Source: Triparma columacea (taxonomy: Eukaryota; Sar; Bolidophyceae; Parmales; Triparmaceae). From it: a stretch of DNA of 57,278 nucleotides. Location: positions 13,901 to 71,178 of the forward strand of contig BRYA01000084.1 of assembly GCA_030267965.1 (NCBI GenBank), written 5' to 3'. A model generated the notes under the pieces. The model ran no database searches. It saw only the letters and a program-made list of their open reading frames with translations, and was not told the DNA's origin. Numbering within the stretch: position 1 is the stretch's first letter; each line of letters starts with the position of its first letter. The translations under genes were made by a program, and so were the position numbers. Below, one piece after another: positions 54,381 to 57,278 of the stretch.

Positions 54381-57278
54381 ATGAGTAACGTTTCCAAGAC
54401 CGGACAACAAGAAGAGGGGCATGCCGACCCCTCAGAGTCAAACCTCTTGGGCAAGATGGCCTCCGATGACATGATAGAGGTTAGTGAGAGGACTAACAGA
54501 GTCAAGGAAGGTACGTAAATAGGTTGCGAGTGTTAGTTAGGGAGTGTTAAGGGGGATGGAGGGGTTCTGTCCGACTTCGGAACGTCCAAAATCTCAAAGC
54601 TAACAAGCCAACAACCTCCCCCCCCTGCCATCGTTCCATCACCGCAGAGACTTCCAGCAGAGATCCTCAGACTCTGGGGATAGCCGAGGATGGGGACCTT
54701 CTCCAAACTGAAGGAGTGTCGTCACCATCAAAGGTTGCGAACTCAAATGAAGGCACGCCTGCATCGAGAGAGGGAATGTCTGCTGCAAATACCATTGATG
54801 ACCAAGAAAAGTCGGACGGAGCAGTCATTGAGGTCAACGGGAAGCTTGATGAGGGCCTTCTATCCGTAATGGAAAGCGATGCTAAGCTCGTAGCGTCACC
54901 TAGGCCTCATGAGGAGGGTGAAGGTTTCTGGCAGGAAGGTGAGAATGGACGAAAAAGGGGAAGAACGTCAGGATATCGACACGGAGAAACACTTAATACC
55001 GGCACAAATTGTGATCGTGACCATCTACTTTGTCTTTAGCAGCCCCCCTCCCCCCTCGTCAAATTTTATCCAAGGCTAACTCCAACAGCCAATGTCATCT
55101 CGAAACGCACCGTCACGGATGTAACCACACTTACCATCACAGCAGGGCCTCGAGGCGTTTATCATACTCAAGAATTACCTCGACAAGGGCGTCTATCTAA
55201 AGGTGGCGGAGTCTCACTGCCGTTGCAGGTCGCCAGTACAAGCGAGGGCATGAAGTTAAACACGTCAAGTAAGGAGACTGCGCTTGACACTAAAGCCGAG
55301 GGAGTTGAAAAAGGTGAGATAAGGGTAGATGGGGGTTTAAGGGGGGAGGTAGACGATAAGGGAGGTTTAACGAGCGGAGTTTGTGTGACTGCAGAGGCTC
55401 GTCAATTATCATTTAGTATATGTGTCAACCCCACCAACACGTATATCTTCATAAACAAACGCCCACGTTTACATTCACAGCGACACCTCGAAAGGGTGCT
55501 CACTCTCTGGTAGGAGAGGATCCCCTTGATAAGATTGGGGGAACTTCGCTGCCGTCACAGATTGAGAATTTAAGTGACGATATGCAAGAGGTGAGATGAA
55601 ATGAGGAGCGAAGTGACGGGCTGAAAACGTTAAGGAATGCGAGGGAGAAACTGCGCAGGAGTCTTTAATTCTGTAATAAGATGCATCTCAAACCTCACAC
55701 ACTGCCGCTGCGATACTAACTCTTCGTAAAACCCTATTCTTTCACAACTCTCCATGCTTGTCACAGGTAAGAATGGAATAGGAGTAAAAACGATGTCGCA
55801 CCTTGCAAGCCACGCCCATGCACGTGATGATTTTGTCTCTAAATATAATCTCGACTCCCCTACGCGCGACATTACCATTCCTAACTTACTTAACGTCTTT
55901 GCTTTCGCAATTTGCTTCGCTCCTCACACAGGCAAAGGAGAGGAGAAAGGTTATGAATATGGGCGTTGGAACCCCAACAGAAGGAGGAACAACGGTTGGA
56001 GCAGGTGTGAATAACTCGTCAGAGCTCGAAACTGGGAAGAAAGGCGTATCCGATGGGGTAGGGGGGAGCAAATTGTTTATGGGGGGGACGGAAGGAAGGG
56101 AGATAAGAAGGAGCGTAAACTTCGATTTGGAGATACAAGATGGAGACGCCAGACGAGGTGAGTTGTGCGTTGAGAGCCGGATAAAAAGAACATATTTGTA
56201 TTCTAGGGGAGAGCGGAAGAGTCGCGGGAGAGTCGCGGGAGGGCGCGTTGAAACTTTGTAATTTGTTCTCACTTTTGCAAAAATGTTGTCCCCTTCGCAG
56301 TCGCTAAATCTAAAAGCTCTCAGGGGGACACTGGACGAGACCGAGGTAAGTTCGTTTCAGGGGATTGTAGGGGAGGAGACCCTTGCTATTCTACACAGAA
56401 ACGCGCGCCGGTCTGCGGCGACCGCATGGGATCCGTCTCCGGCGACCGCATGGGATCCGTCCCCGGCGACCGCGTGGGTTCCGTCTGCGGTGACCACATG
56501 GGATGCTTCTGCGGCGACCGCGTGGGGCGCTTGATATACTACACAGAAACGAGGAGCACGTATGGAAATCTCTTCATGTTGACTAACATAACAAACACCA
56601 TAATCACCATTACTGCAGACTTCAAAAATTTCCACGAGGACAAGGAACAAGGTGAGTTGTGCGTTGAAAGCAGGGGAAGAAAAACACGTTTTAATACTCT
56701 AGGGGAGAGCTGGAGAGTCGCAGGAGGGCACGTTGAAACTTTGTAGTTTTTTCTCACCGCCTGCGTGCGGAACGTGCGGAGCCGTTTGCGGAGGGCCTGG
56801 CCCTCGGCGTCGAGCTCGACGGGCGGCGGCCACGGCACATGCACGCGCGCGCTGGTCTGCGGCGACCGCATGGGGCGCTTCTGCGGCGACCGCATGGGGC
56901 GCTTCTGCGGCGATCGCATGGGGCGCTTCTGCGGCGACCGCATGAGGCATCGAGGGGCATGCGTGGAAATCTTTTTCATTTTGACTAACAAACGCCATAA
57001 TCGCCATTACCGCAGACTCTGAAAATGGTCATGAGGACGCTGTTGGTCTGGTCGCAGACAGTAATAATGTTAGTGCCGTGCCGCCGTCCGCCGGCCGTAC
57101 GACCGCCGCTTCGACCGTACCAATGAATCCTGACAGCTCTGTAAACGTTGCAAAGATGGAGGAGGAAATCGAAAGATTAGCGAACCTCGTCAATGCTCGG
57201 GGGATAGAAATTGCCGAACACCTCGTTGAGATTAAGAACCTCAAAGATATCAACGACAAGTTGATGAAGGAGAACGAT
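54381..57278 (+). CDS. Repeat-rich, coiled-coil protein of unknown function, 5' part; runs off right edge
   Basis: Eight exons (54381-54510, 54648-54938, 55089-55313, 55481-55590, 55932-56157, 56301-56345, 56619-56651, 57016-57278) keep frame to the edge, giving 441 residues so far. Almost all introns are phase 1, so exons are interchangeable cassettes. The visible protein is hydrophilic, Ser/Glu/Gly/Lys-rich and likely disordered; the last exon begins a coiled coil (KMEEEIERLANLVNARGIEI). No family is recognised. Exons 7 and 8 are homologous (DFKNFHED and DSENGHED), and their introns share sequence, including 24-base repeats. Intron 6 (273 bases) has no stop in frame, so it may be optionally retained. 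Gene limits to the right are unknown; models for the shortest exons are the least secure. Confidence 0.55.
55591..55931 (+). other. Long intron 4 of the last gene
   Basis: The 341-base intron has a GTGAGA donor and the CTTCGCTCCTCACACAG acceptor. It contains GGAGCGAAGTGACGG near its start, a motif shared with other introns. A small internal exon near 55767 cannot be excluded. Confidence 0.5.
56158..56300 (+). repeat. Intron 5, whose 5' half is duplicated in intron 7
   Basis: The first ~95 bases after the donor (GTGAGTTGTGCGTTGA... to CGTTGAAACTTTGTA) recur at the 5' end of intron 7 (56652-56745). Both read in frame from the exon into a GELCVESR-to-VETL peptide followed by a stop. Confidence 0.8.
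56411..56530 (+). repeat. 24-base minisatellite, five units, intron 6
   Basis: Five exact 24-base units of the GTCTGCGGCGACCGCATGGG type run from 56411. Because 24 is a multiple of three, all frames stay open; in the upstream exon's frame it would code GDRMGSV repeats. Confidence 0.95.
56855..56950 (+). repeat. 24-base minisatellite, four units, intron 7
   Basis: Four 24-base units closely matching those in intron 6 lie here. They are part of a duplicated block that also includes the flanking intron ends. Confidence 0.95.

Noticed and set aside
56411..56950. 24-base direct repeats considered as a CRISPR array
   Set aside because: No spacers: the units are contiguous, and the sequence is eukaryotic intron DNA.
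56357..57007. Minus-strand ORFs with HAVAAE/HAVAGD repeats
   Set aside because: They are the reverse reading of the 24-base minisatellite, which stays open in every frame.

Overview
The window is compact nuclear DNA from a photosynthetic eukaryote, most likely a heterokont (stramenopile) alga. Nearly every gene is split by short GT-AG introns. Donors are mostly GTGAG or GTAAG, acceptors follow C-rich tracts, and one branch site is a perfect TACTAAC. A light-harvesting protein, a heme oxygenase and a TatB/Hcf106-like protein carry signal-peptide-like N-termini ending near an aromatic or S/A-F motif, as expected for a secondary red-lineage plastid. BspA-type leucine-rich repeats fit the same group. 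DPCD and an EML protein suggest a lineage that builds motile flagella, so a bolidophyte/Parmales-like alga is a reasonable guess. This is inference: no rRNA or marker phylogeny is available here.

I rebuilt 28 gene models by hand, about one per 2 kb, mostly alternating between strands, with convergent gaps as short as 47 bp and divergent gaps as short as about 70-90 bp. Left to right: a partial minus-strand ORF; TMEM230 (+); an EF-hand/HSP70 hybrid (-); an MFS transporter (-); a light-harvesting family protein (+); a zinc-ribbon SDR protein (+); an unknown (-); riboflavin kinase (+); a BspA-LRR protein (+); a p300/CBP acetyltransferase (-); PP2A scaffold subunit A (+); an SH3-EML WD40 protein (-); a TatB-like protein (+); a Q/P-rich membrane protein (+); a cAMP-receptor-like GPCR (-); a beta-lactamase-fold serine hydrolase (+); an ACOT9-like thioesterase (-); a 58-residue ORF overlapping DPCD (+,+); heme oxygenase (-); a chalcone-isomerase-like protein (+); an FN3-thioredoxin protein (-); OSGEP/Kae1 (+); a mitochondrial protein (-); RNase H1 (+); a Serinc protein (-); a nucleotidyltransferase-FAIM protein (+); and a partial, repeat-rich coiled-coil gene (+) running off the right edge.

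The most interesting content is architectural. Four proteins show domain combinations I do not recognise as standard: two EF-hands, a degenerate HSP70 and two more EF-hand loops in one chain; a p300-type acetyltransferase with a second bromodomain where animal p300 has its autoinhibitory loop; an SH3 domain and acidic tract joined to an EML protein; and a TUTase-like enzyme joined to a C2H2 finger and a FAIM domain. All joins depend on introns that keep frame exactly, which is good but not decisive evidence. At the DNA level there is a 301-bp MITE-like element with 25-bp terminal inverted repeats and a perfect 116-bp internal duplication, a short element shared by two introns of unrelated genes, a recurrent GCTTCGCTC motif in many introns, and a recently duplicated exon-intron array with 24-bp minisatellites at the right edge. 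A 10-N assembly gap lies at 11380-11389 inside an intron.
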